The position numbers were made by a program, and so were the translations under genes. From assembly GCA_022560025.1 (NCBI GenBank), contig JAFISE010000020.1:1-64000 (forward strand): 64,000 bases of DNA, read 5' to 3'. Shown in pieces: positions 10,392 to 21,400 of this stretch (the first letter of the stretch is position 1; each line of letters opens with the position of its first letter). Source of the stretch: Stagonosporopsis chrysanthemi (Eukaryota; Ascomycota; Dothideomycetes; Pleosporales; Didymellaceae). A model generated the notes under the pieces. That model saw nothing but the letters and a program-made list of their open reading frames with translations. It ran no database searches and had not been told where the DNA came from.

Positions 10392-11375
10392 CTACTCGAC
10401 GGTATCAAGGCTGCCCTTCCCCGCCGTGGCCGCCGGCACACTGCCCTTCTGCAGTCTCAGCTTCTCCTCAAACTTCTCAAACTCCTTGATCGCAATCTCC
10501 TCCTCCTGGTCCAGCACCTGCTGCACGCCCTTGACCTCCTCAATATAGTGCATCAGCATACTCTCGATCCCGTTCTTCAGCGTCACCGTACTGCTATCGC
10601 AAGTCCTGCACGCGCCGCGCAGCTTCAGCAGGACCTGTCCGTCCACGAAGCCGCGGAAGTCGATGTCGCCGCCGTCCTCCTGGATCGCGGGCCGGATGCG
10701 CGTCTCGAGGAGCTCTTTGATCATGCCGACGACCTCGTCGTCGTTCTCGTCGTACGCGAGGGTGTCGATTTCAGAGCCGCCCTGGCCTTCCTCGCCGGCT
10801 TTGGCTTCGACCGTGTTGACGACGGGGGAGCCCGACGTCAGGGTTTCGTTGATGACGGCAAAGACTTCGGGCTTGATGTGCGCCCAGGGTGTAGAGGAGT
10901 CTTTTGTCACGGTGATGTAGTCGACGCCGAAGAAGACGCTTGTCACGCCGTCGATGTTCATGAGTTGCGCTGCGAGCGGGGAGGGGTGCGGTGGCGCGAG
11001 GGTACTGCGGGGCGAGACGTATTCAAGGAAAGGCGAGGATATGGATTCGGGGAGTACGCGCATGTTGGGATTGAACTTGAGAGCCTGGGACTGTCAGTGT
11101 GCGATACTCGTACAGACAGATAGCGGACGTACATCAGCGTTCGGTGTAGGCTCCGTCTGGATGAACATTGTTCGCCGTGTGATGGTCGCAGATGGTGCGA
11201 TGGCACCCTGACTCCATGGCTGCGCTCGCGGTCGGTGCTGTGCGGGAGAGGTTGTGATGGGCGACGACTTCTGGTGCAGGCATCTTGTGGCGATGCGCGG
11301 CGCTTGGGAGCGGATTGATGGTATTGCCCGTGAGAGACTGCGCATGGCAGCGCGGGGCATAGTTATGGAGGCCAT
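10392..11375 (-). CDS. NFU1: Mitochondrial iron-sulfur cluster scaffold NFU1
   Basis: Exon 1 is 11133-11375 and exon 2 is 10392-11084, separated by a 48-nt intron; 311 aa. The N-terminus is Arg/Ser/Ala-rich without acids (MASITMPRAAMRSLSRAIPS), a mitochondrial presequence. The Nfu N-terminal domain begins at MFIQTEPTPNAD and runs across the splice into ALKFNPNMRVLPE. The C-terminal NifU domain holds IRPAIQEDGGDIDFRGF and the CxxC cluster ligands in GACRTCDSS. The protein receives 4Fe-4S clusters and passes them to lipoate synthase and respiratory enzymes. A Glu/Lys-rich C-terminal tail follows. Confidence 0.95.
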
Positions 11376-11831
11376 AGTTCAGAATCTGTGGATTGTTGCT
11401 GCGAGAAGGAGTTTGAAGTTGTGCAATGGCGATGTTTGAGTACTTTGAAAGTTGAAAGGTTCGCGAAACCGGAGAATGACGTTAGATTAATCAGCAACAA
11501 AGCCGAGCACAGCGTTGTTGTTCGACCAATCAGCCATCACACTTTACATCTCCTCACGATCGCTGTTGCAACGTTTGAATCGTTAATGGGCGATAGTACA
11601 CAGGGCGACCAGATAAGACCAGTAGGTCGTGTTTTTGACGTTCATGTGAATATTAAGTATTAGGTTCGTAAGGTCATATTGTACACCAATTTTATCCTCC
11701 TCAGGTCGGGATTTGACCATCCCGTGGTATCAAGCGCTAAGTATCATATGGTACAGTCGTAAAGCTTCAGCCAACCTTCATGAACAGTCTCGAAATAAGT
11801 TCAGGGTTGTATCTACTCCGCATTCACTACT
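11376..11831. other. Intergenic region
   Basis: NFU1 promoter side and the 3' flank of the MARVEL-like gene. No gene seen. Confidence 0.5.
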
Positions 11832-12748
11832 TTAGTAGTTGGTAGCGGGAGTGTTGTTGTAGGTGCCAGTGGGCGCCGTGTGGTAACCGCCAGTGACAGG
11901 CTTGCTGTAAGCGTGGTTGTCAAGCGGGCCGTTTGTAGCAGTGCCGTAAGGAGCATTGACAGTAGAGCCGGTCATGTGAGTGTCGTGGCTTGGGCGGTAG
12001 TCACGGGCACCTGGAGCAAGAGCAGCGTGGCCGTTGGTGGAGGTAGCCGGGATTGCAGCGACTTCAGGGTCGCGGAGCTGATTGTTACGCTTCTTGCGCT
12101 GCCAGAATTTGTTACCAGAGCCGCCAGTGTAGTTGTTGGTTGGGCCAGGACCAAAGCGCTTCTCCTTCTTGTGGTGACGGCCCAAGAAGAGCTGCACAGG
12201 AATGGAGAGAAGGAAGAGGAAGCTGTTTCAAGTCAATGAGTTTCGCAGGCATAGTATGGTTGACAGACTTACGCTCCGATGATAGCAACAGCAAAGCAAG
12301 CGGTGTTGAGCTTGCAGGTTGTGCCGAGAGAGGCAGCGTAGGTGATCTGATTGCCCTGACCGTCACTGCCGAAACCCTCCCGAGCAGAGTCTTGTCCGTT
12401 ACCAAGGGGAGTCTCGACGTAGCCACTGCAGCTGGACGCTCCGTCACGGGTGAGGACAGCGACAGCGATCATCGCACCGCAGCAAAGGGCATTGAAGATC
12501 AGGCCGATGAGAGCGAAGAAGGTCTTGCCACCCAAGCAGCATGTGAAGATGATGGCGAGGATGGTGTACAGTACTGTTCCACCAGAAAGACCCGTAACAG
12601 CTTGCTGCCAGCGGGGAATGTCGACATTGCGGTCGGCCTGGACGGCGAGGAAGTAGGAGTAAATTCCAAGGATGACTGCAGCGCAGCCAAACTCAAGGGC
12701 GTAAAGTGCCGTCGCGATGAATTTCAAAGCAGCACTGCCGAAAGCCAT
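11832..12748 (-). CDS. MARVEL-like four-span membrane protein
   Basis: Exon 1 is 12273-12748 and exon 2 is 11832-12222, with a 50-nt GTAAGT...CAG intron; 288 aa. Four hydrophobic segments are visible: near residues 8-35, 50-72, 78-100, and a last one split by the intron (CFAVAIIGA then FLFLLSIPVQLFLG). A Cys-containing loop before the fourth span is probably extracellular. The C-terminal 110 residues are polar, Asn/Thr/Gly-rich and cytosolic. The layout fits the fungal MARVEL/Nce102-like group, which organises plasma-membrane domains. The family call rests on topology and general resemblance. Confidence 0.75.
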
Positions 12749-13797
12749 GGTGGGCGGTCAGATGATAACCACAGGAGTAGAGGTGGTTGGAAGTTGGCTG
12801 AGATGCTGTCAATAATAGGTGGTGTTATGGAATGGCAGATTGGGGCATTGCAAGAGCGGCCTCCATTTATGGTTGTCGCTCCCGATGACGACAGCCTTGT
12901 GTTCCAGTTCCACAAGCCTCAACACCACTCGCACGTCCTGTCGACCCTGACCCATCATGCCTTGTTGCTACTTCGATCGAAAGAGTAATTGCTGTCGATC
13001 AGGGTTCGTCACCTCGAAGGCTTTTCCCGTGGCAGACGTCATGCCAACCCTCACATAAGTCTTATGATTGGCTGTCGGTCCGACGCCACGATCCGTGCCT
13101 GCATCGCATGCAGTGATGTCAAGCGCATGCGCCACCTTTCCTGCCCTTACGTCGTTCGTCGGTCCCACGTCACCCGCAAAAGCCACAGGGTCGTCTGTCT
13201 TCGGCCCTGCAACGGTTGCGCGAGAGCGGGACGAGAGTAAATGCCAGAGTCCAGATCTCTGCTAGCTACTTAAGGCTGCCATCTGAGCAGGATTTCTGGC
13301 GTTTCGGAGAAAAGGCTTGCTGTCATCTAGCAGCATTTGACACACCCGGTCATGTCTGCGCCCAAGCAGGTTTGGAAACAAAGTCAAATAGACGTGCGAC
13401 AGGCCGCTGAGAAGACTCGGGGTGTGCTCCGCACGTGCTTAGCCATAAGGCTATGTTAAGAGGTCATCATCTGTTGTTGGACATTTGGCCGAGATGGTCT
13501 GGCGTGTTGCTTGGATCGAGCCGAAAGACACAGCCATCTGCAAGCGGAGAAACGTTGTCTTGTGTCTCCGACACATCCTTGGTTATTGGCACTTGCACTC
13601 GTCCGAGATCGAGGAACAGGGATGAGGGGCACTCATAGACGAACATTGACTAGTGACTGATTCCAATACAGCGATGATTCTCGAAAGCCTGCACATCAAA
13701 CCTCAGAAAGCGCAATCAACTAGCAACTGGATGACGGGCGTCGATTTGCTCCAGTCTTTATACGTCTCAACCCGTTGAGTCAAGCCGTGACAACCAT
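12749..13797. other. Intergenic region
   Basis: About 1 kb. A plus-strand frame at about 12989-13240 holds scattered Cys pairs (CIAC, CNGC) but no complete Zn-cluster. No supported gene. Confidence 0.5.
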
Positions 13798-15125
13798 CTA
13801 AGCAAAATCCAAGTTCCCCTCCTTCAAATCCTTATCGCTAATACCTGCTAATGGATCTTTCTCATCATATGCGTGCGATGCCCTTTCCTTCCTGCTCATC
13901 TTCGTGATATCGTACTTCGTTCCCCCAATGCCAGCTCCCTTACCTGTGCCATGACTGTTCTTGTAAGCCCTAAGAATCTTACCCCAGCCCCAAGGATCCT
14001 TGTTGTCCTTCTTCGCCAACTCGGCCGCCGTATCATCTTGGGCAGTCTCAAGTAGGGCCTGGGTGTTGGAAATGCCAGACTGGGTCTTAAACGCGCCCTT
14101 TTTGTAGTACGCCATTGCGTGAGGACGCCAGGAGACAGCTGTGTCTTCAATACCCTGGGCGGGGAGATCGTTTGAGAATTCAAGGAGCGATGTGATGACG
14201 ATGGGAATGTCGAGAAAGTCTGTGTCGGCCTTGACTTGATCTGCGAAGTCTAGGGCTGCGAGTCCGCGTAAGAGGGCCCACCCGACAAGACCAATGACTG
14301 CTTCTGTTTTCTCGCCGTCTTCGTTGCCTAGAAGGTATTAGCCGTGTATTCGTGCGGGCAGGACGTGTACTGCGTACCTAAGAGCGGACTCTGGTCCACT
14401 TCGTTGATGTAGAGAGCCATTGCACTGACAATGGACCAGGTGTGCTTCAACCCTTCTTCGTCCTTCTTCTTAAGTGATTTGTCAAACTCGACAATCTACT
14501 TGAAATCAGCTTTCTTTTGACCTTCATTCTTCAGACCCAAAAATCACTTACAAAGTTCTCGAGCAGCTCCTGAAGACCCCATCCCTCAAAATCGTTGGAG
14601 ATATGCATACCAAAGCGGTCAGGTGAGCAATAGTTGGACCGCCTACGGTAGTCCATGAACATCTTGTACCCCGCCCACATGATGACCCATTTGTGATCTG
14701 GGTGATCTTTTGCCGGCTCCAGCATCACACCAGCCTTGTTTTCAGCATCAAAGCCCTTGCTGTAGAGATCGCGGAAGTCTTCTTCCTCTTCATCTTCGTC
14801 CTCAGGAGTATCGCGAGAACGTCTCTCGATTTTGTAGTCGAAAAGTGGGCGATGCATCCCGATGTATTCATGCTCGGGAATTGTGGTGGTCTGCTGACAA
14901 TTAGTCACGTTCATGGAGCAGCAGTGGACAATGTACATCGCGGAGCTTTGGCATATCCTTACTACCGGATTGCTCCTCAGTATCATCTTCTTCGGCGGTG
15001 TGGTCTTGAGCAGGCGAGTTTTCTGCTTCCGGCTGATCTTCCTGCTCTTCCTCCCGTTCTTTTTCACGTTCCTGCGTTGCCGCGCTGGAATCCTTGCCGG
15101 TCCGCTGCTTCTTTTTGGGAGGCAT
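13798..15125 (-). CDS. Conserved-looking protein of unknown function
   Basis: Four exons: 14937-15125, 14552-14893, 14378-14495 and 13798-14327, joined in phase through introns of 43, 56 and 50 nt; 392 aa. The N-terminus has a lysine-rich nuclear signal (MPPKKKQRTGK) and a strongly acidic Glu/Gln region. The central part contains EHEYIGMHRPLFDYKIERRS, KWVIMWAGYKMFMDYRRRSN and FEGWGLQELLENF, which look like a folded helical domain. The C-terminal part ends in a charged KMSRKERASHAYDEKDPLAG region. I do not recognise the family. The first intron boundary (14894-14936) has a GTACAT donor and is the least certain; an alternative acceptor is 3 nt further on. Confidence 0.7.
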
Positions 15126-15417
15126 TGTGTGATTTCTTCAGAGTTTTGCCGAGACCAGTTGATATTGCGATGGCAGATGGGGGACAATAACGTGAGGAAG
15201 AAGCGAGGACTCCAGAAAAAGTCAGGACGGATCAGCTTGCTGATGTCAGCGGTCACAGCTCCTACACATCGTCGCGACTAAGACACGTCGCCCCGTGATC
15301 CATACATCAGCGTACAATATACAGAGTGGTGTCATTAAACTTTCGAAATTTGCTATTGGGCGTCGTAATACTACTTATTAACGCCCGTGAATGCCGCTAA
15401 CTACACGTGTCGCTATG

Positions 15418-18400
15418 CTAAATCATAACATCGTCCTGGACCTCAGATATCATGAGCCCATTGCCAAAGAGCTCATCCTGAGTCTCGCGAAACTTCTGAA
15501 GAACATATTGTAACCTTTCCTTCTCACCCTCGGTTGATCCGATGTCGTATACAACTTCTCTTTTAGCTCTGCCTTGACCAAACCATATCGAGCGCTGGTC
15601 GTCGGCCCAATTCGTTTCTATAGTACTCTGCAAGTTCCTTGCGCAGAATGACAAAATGTCCGCATGTGGTGTATTGAGTGATGTCGCATCTGCGTCTCCG
15701 CGGTAAGAGGGCACGCCAAGTGGCGGTGTGCCTGTGAGCATCTGCGCGATATACATGCTGAACTCGTCCAGGTACGCAATAAGTGCTGGTTTGCTGTTGG
15801 CTGCAGTCTTCAGGGTGCGGTCCACAACGTAGTCCAGCAACCTGATTATCGATGCGGCGACCTCGAACATGTACACTAATCCGCTTGAGACTTGTGGCTG
15901 TTGCAAGAGTTGAACATCGCCTTTAAGTTGCTCGGTGCCTCGAATAAAAGCATGTGCAACTGAGACGATGCTGCCGATAGTTGTCAACAAGGACTCGGTG
16001 TGACTGACTCGCAGGTAAAAGACGACATCATCAAGTACGGTCGGCAAACACTGCAGAATGGGTCTGGTGATCAAGTAGCCTATGCGTGATTCGAATGCCT
16101 TTTCAATGTATGCTGGAAAGATGCCTTGCAGGAACATATTTCGTAATGCCATTCGATCGGCGACAGGCGCTTCATCGGTACAAAGCGCTCGCGTAAGCTG
16201 GCCCACAAGATAAACTTGCTGACTGTCGATTGCAGATTGCTGTGTGATAGTCTCTATGAAGGACGATAGCTCCTTGGCAATGCGCGGATCTTGCAGCTTT
16301 GGTGCATATCCGCAAAGTCGGCCGACCACATAAGCAGGATCTGTGGTGGGCAACGGAAAAGCTATTGAGTCGATGAAGAAGGACATGACGGAACAGATGT
16401 CGCTTGTGTACTGCTTCAGAAATTGGACAATCTTCTGGACAAATTCCACGTATGCACCAGCTACGCTAGCGCCCTGTTCCAATTGCAGGTAGTTGTTCTT
16501 CAGCCTGGTCATGAAGCTCATTAACATGGCCGCGTAAGATGCTTTCACGTGTGGAGTCTGTGTGGGTTCTTGCACGGTCGTGGCGTATACGTCCTCCCGC
16601 ATGTTGGCAAGCAAGCTCGAGATAAGAGCAAGGCGTCTTGATCGCAGACTTTCAGCTGTGATATCCCAGCCTCCTGTTTCCTCGGTTCTGAAAAAAGGAA
16701 GGTTCCGCAACAAGGGGTCATCCTCATCCGTCCGTAGGATAACATCCAGAAGCCGGTGTTGAAATCTTAACATGGACTCACGATCCGCCAGGCAAAGCAG
16801 CAGGGCGGTAAGGAATTCTTGTCGATGTTCGCTGTAGGCAGTAGGATCATGAGCGATCAGAGCGGCCATGAAGTAGGGACCAAACTTCCTGGTCTGCTCA
16901 GTTTGACGCAACTGCTGCCAGGATACTTGACTGAACGAGTTGATGTAGTGCGACCAGTCCTTATTGCCGCCCGTAACTGTGTGACCGGCAATGAGAACCC
17001 ACGTATCTATACATTCCAATAGCAAGTGGTCATCCGGTGAATGCTCAGCGCCGAAAGCGTTGGACATAAGGTGCCACAGAGATCCTTGAACAAAGTCTAA
17101 AGGAAAAGACTGCGAGACTGGTGCAGGCTGACCAGGCTGCAGAGTCTCAACACTGTCTAGGTCACCAAGGTCGTCCAGGTCCGGAAAATCGCCGTAGTCT
17201 TGGCTTTCCTCGCTCCTTGGCTGGCTCACCTGCTGCTGGGCCTGAGTTTTCTGCATCGACGCATACTGTCTTAGGACTGACAGAGTCTCTCGTATTACAA
17301 CAATCAGTCGACGGTCCTCCAAGTGGGGGAGCTCGAGCAGATGAACAATGTCAGAATCGGCCAAGAAAGCTGTAATGCTGTTTTGACCTTGAGCACGCTG
17401 GATGGCATGCTTCATGCCTGCAATGCTGTCGCGCAATGTTGCGATGACTTGCTCCTGGTTCCTTTGCATAGTCTGCTTCACCATTGCAGCTACCACTTCG
17501 GTTGCCTCGTCAAGACCTCCTGTCTTAAGATAGTCATCGGCCTCAGTCTTGGCTAGTCGGTACTGTTTCAGTGTTTGTTGCATTATGTCCTTGTACCAGA
17601 GGGCGAATGGCTTCATAGCTGGGTATGGCTCGTCTGTGGACAACTGAAATGTGCTCAAGTTTGCCCACGCACGTACACTAACCCTGCATGCTTCGCGATG
17701 AGAGGTTTCGTGACTGACAAGATCGCGAATGCGATCCAGCTTTGGACGACAGGATGGTGGAGCTGCACAATAGAGTGCAGAGAGCAGATCATGGTGGTTA
17801 CGCAAGGCAGCCAAACTCTCCTCTTCGAGCACCTGGTCTTTAGGGCACGTGCGGCCGTGATTAGGGATGCGCCTGAATACGAAACTGCGCAGTTTCTTCT
17901 CCGGATAAGCATCGGCCATGCCCTGTAGGCCAGTGACCAGACACTTGAGCGCGATGTGAAAAGCACTCTCGTTGGGCACAAGCTTCAAGTTGCCTGCTGC
18001 AGCAAAATCATGTAAGAAGCCTGCTGAGCTTGTAGTAGTCTCGCGTCGAAGCGGCTTCAGGCCATGCTTGCCGAAAAAGTCAAAGATGACATTGAGTACC
18101 TGATCTGGGCGTTGCCAGTTCCAGTCGTTGATTAGTACGTAGCACCTGGTGAAAGTAGCACGGATATACTCATTGATCGAAGGACCATTGCGTCGAGAAG
18201 TGGCCATGTAGAGATCCAGGAGTCGTTTCAGCAGAGTGCATATACAACCCCAGTTATCCTTGTCGAAAGCCTTCAGACGTGTGCGATCAGGAATGCCTGA
18301 TAGGTCGAACTCAATGAAAGGTAGCAGCGAGAAAATTGTGGCCCATAAAGTGTCAAAAGCCTGCAATTGAATTGCTGAAGCGACCGATGACGACAGTTCA

Positions 18401-21400
18401 TGACTGACCAGGTCCCAGAAATCCAAAGAAGCTGCGTTGAGCGACTCGAGGGTATGCATACATACGACGATGCTCTCGATAAGAACATTGCAGTTTCTGA
18501 TGCCGTTTTCGCGCTCTTTGTGAAGCTTATTCTTTTCATGAAAATCGAAAATTGCTTTGGTACCACTTGTGATGACTTTGACGATGGATTGCGAGATGGC
18601 CCTGATTGTGTCCAGAAGCATCGCCACGTCTGGCGGAACACCATGAGCTTCTCTTGCGATCTGATAGACTTGGGTACCAACAACTAGCAGATAAGTCAGC
18701 ACACGGTGGGTCGCCTGTGTTTGCTCCGATAATGCTTGATCGTCGCACGGCCATTGGCAGATTGTGAAACATCGCTCGAAGAGCGTCTGTAAAACGTTTT
18801 GCATCTTTGTTGTGAAGTCTCTTCGATCAACCGGGTCGAAAAAGCTCAAGTGCTCGCTGAAATAGGCAACTAGCGCGCGCAGAAGTGTCGACAGGGACGT
18901 CAATACATTGACAAGAGATGTGTTGATTGAAGTGTTGCCATGACTGTCCTCGAGAGGGGGCAGCATCGTGGTCAGCATCTCAGCAATTTGTGAGTACGTT
19001 TCGTCGCTCCAGGGCCCACATCTGATAGTCTTCGAGCCATGCGAGATCACGCAGTATCCTGCAGGCTCATCCAAGTCGCGAAGCCCCACCGACAAAGCTC
19101 GTCGTAGTTCCTCAGAGCCAACGAAGGTTTCCACATGAAAATATGTATCGCTGCTCAGCGACGTTACGTCGAAGGTGATAGGGTATCGTGTGCCAGATGG
19201 TGCAAGACCAAACAAAGCATCTTCATCTTGTCCTGTACAGACGGTTTCAGTCGAGATCGAACCTGGAGCTGCGGATATGGGCTCGAAAGGCGGCTCGCTT
19301 GGCTGTCGATACACTCGTGCATCAGCATCGAGACGTTTGGCTTGTGGTTTCTGCCTCGGACGCCGCTTAGGTCCAGTGTTCGCGGTATTGATACACTCAA
19401 GGCTGTTATCCCGAAATTCACCGAAATCGCTGGTCGCCAACTGGGGCTGAAGTGCAGCACCGTCATCAGCGAGAAACCGTGCCAGTTGTGGATTCAACAA
19501 GTGTTGTTTCGGACCTTGCGGATTGCCAGACTGATGGTCCACACGCTGTAGGCCCTTTTGAAACGCTATTTCCCGGTGGCTACGGCCAAATGTCACTTCC
19601 TCACTTTCGAGTTGCGCAGCTCGTGGAGGAGCTAGCATGCGCGGAGCTAGCTTTTCAGGTTTTTTGAATGCCTTTGCTGCCTTACTTGATCGACGTAGCT
19701 TGCTGGTAAAAGTCGATGATCTCTGAAGAACTTGGAGGGCAGGATCTACTGCCTTGCGTCCTCGCAGGACGGGTTTCAAGCGTACTAGTACGGACTCGCT
19801 GGCAGCATTGTTTTCACCGATCTTATCAGGTTCGCTCAATCGAGACTCGTTCTGCGGGTTTCCGATTGTGTCTGCTACAGGCGGACGGATCTTCCTTGCC
19901 TGACTGGTGGAGTGGCTGGTCCAAGGGTTTAGCAGACCCTGCTTCCATTGCCGGAGAGTAGCATTTGCGTCATCTGTATCATGAGCCGTGTGTAGTCGGA
20001 TCTGCTTGCGGCGGGGGCTCTGACGCGCCTGATCGACATCGCGACGAGCAGCCCGCCTAGCAAGCTTAAGAAACTGAGGAGCGTCCTGAGGTAGCTCGAC
20101 ATCTACGACGCTGAGAGCAGGTAAAGGAATTCGTGCCCTTCTCGACGCATCCGGCTTCCTGCGAGTGTTAGAGGCGGACGTAAGTCTCGATAGACGGCTG
20201 CTCTTAGGTACTCCTGTCGGTGTGGAGACCTTTGCTCTCTTAGCGTTCCCAAATGCATCTGTGATTTTTGGCTGTCGCTTTCGCTTGCTCCCCAAGACCC
20301 CAAGAGTGGGTAATTGTAGTCGGTCATGCTCCATGCTTGCAAGATCGTCTCCAGAATCGGCATAGCGATCATCAAACATAGCAGCTAAGGTAGAGATATC
20401 TTCGACTGTTCGTTGCAAATCGTTAGGCTGACGATACGCAGGAGTATCAAGCTCCTGATCAGACTCGTCTGAGATAACGACAACGTCTTCTGGGAATGAC
20501 TTTGCTCGAGCATATCCAGTAGAACGTCCAGCGGGCTTTACAATCCTTTGTGCTATGCCCCGTTGGGGTTCCGCTGAGTCCGGCGATTGAGTGGTGTCCT
20601 GCTGTACTCGTAGACGTGCCATTGCTTGTCGTCGTTCCTGGGCTTGTTGATCGATTCGAAGCCATGATGCTGGAAGTACGCCTCTTATCTTTTTGCTGAC
20701 TTTTTGGAGCTCGACTCCTTCCTGCTCTGATGCACTGGCGCCGGTATCCGAATCGGACGGCCCTTCATCACTAAGAACCACTCTGACCGGCCGACGTAAC
20801 TCCCCTCCAGATCTCTGTACGCTCCGAAGGATCGGTTCAGAGTCTGAGTCCGGAAGCTGTCGAGGCCCATCGTGGATACTCGAGGAGTTGGACGGCGTAG
20901 GTAAGCTGTCAGTATTCCTGGTCAAGGGCAATTTCGCAGACCGCGCGTTCGTAAGTGGACTACTGGAGTATGGTGGCGAATTGGCTGGGATCGACCAGAT
21001 GTCAAGAGGGACGGGGCTGTTTTCGGAAGTCCTTTCCGGTGTTGCCAAAGCTTGTGAGAGGGCCGCAGTTAATATACTCTTCTTCGCTGTCTTCGGTATG
21101 CGTAGCTGAACCGCGGGAGACCCACGCTGCCTTTGCTTTGACCGCTTGGCCGAGCAACTTCGTTGGACATTGTCACTGATCTGCCGGACAACGGGCGTCG
21201 AGACAAAGATTTCGGGATCAGGGGGACTACATGAGTGATTGCTGAATGGATTGAAGTCTTCTTCCTGTGATTCAGCAGCGCCCTGATCCTGCCGTCGCAG
21301 TGGTGATCGAGCCCGAGGGACTGGTCTAAGGCCTCGGCTCTGTACCTCTCTTCGATATAGTTCGCCCTCTAGCATATATGGGTGCAGTTGGATAGGCTTC

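Noticed and set aside
12989..13240. Possible Zn2Cys6 remnant (CIAC, CNGC pairs)
   Set aside because: The Cys spacing does not match the zinc cluster, the frame stops soon after, and no regulatory middle domain follows.
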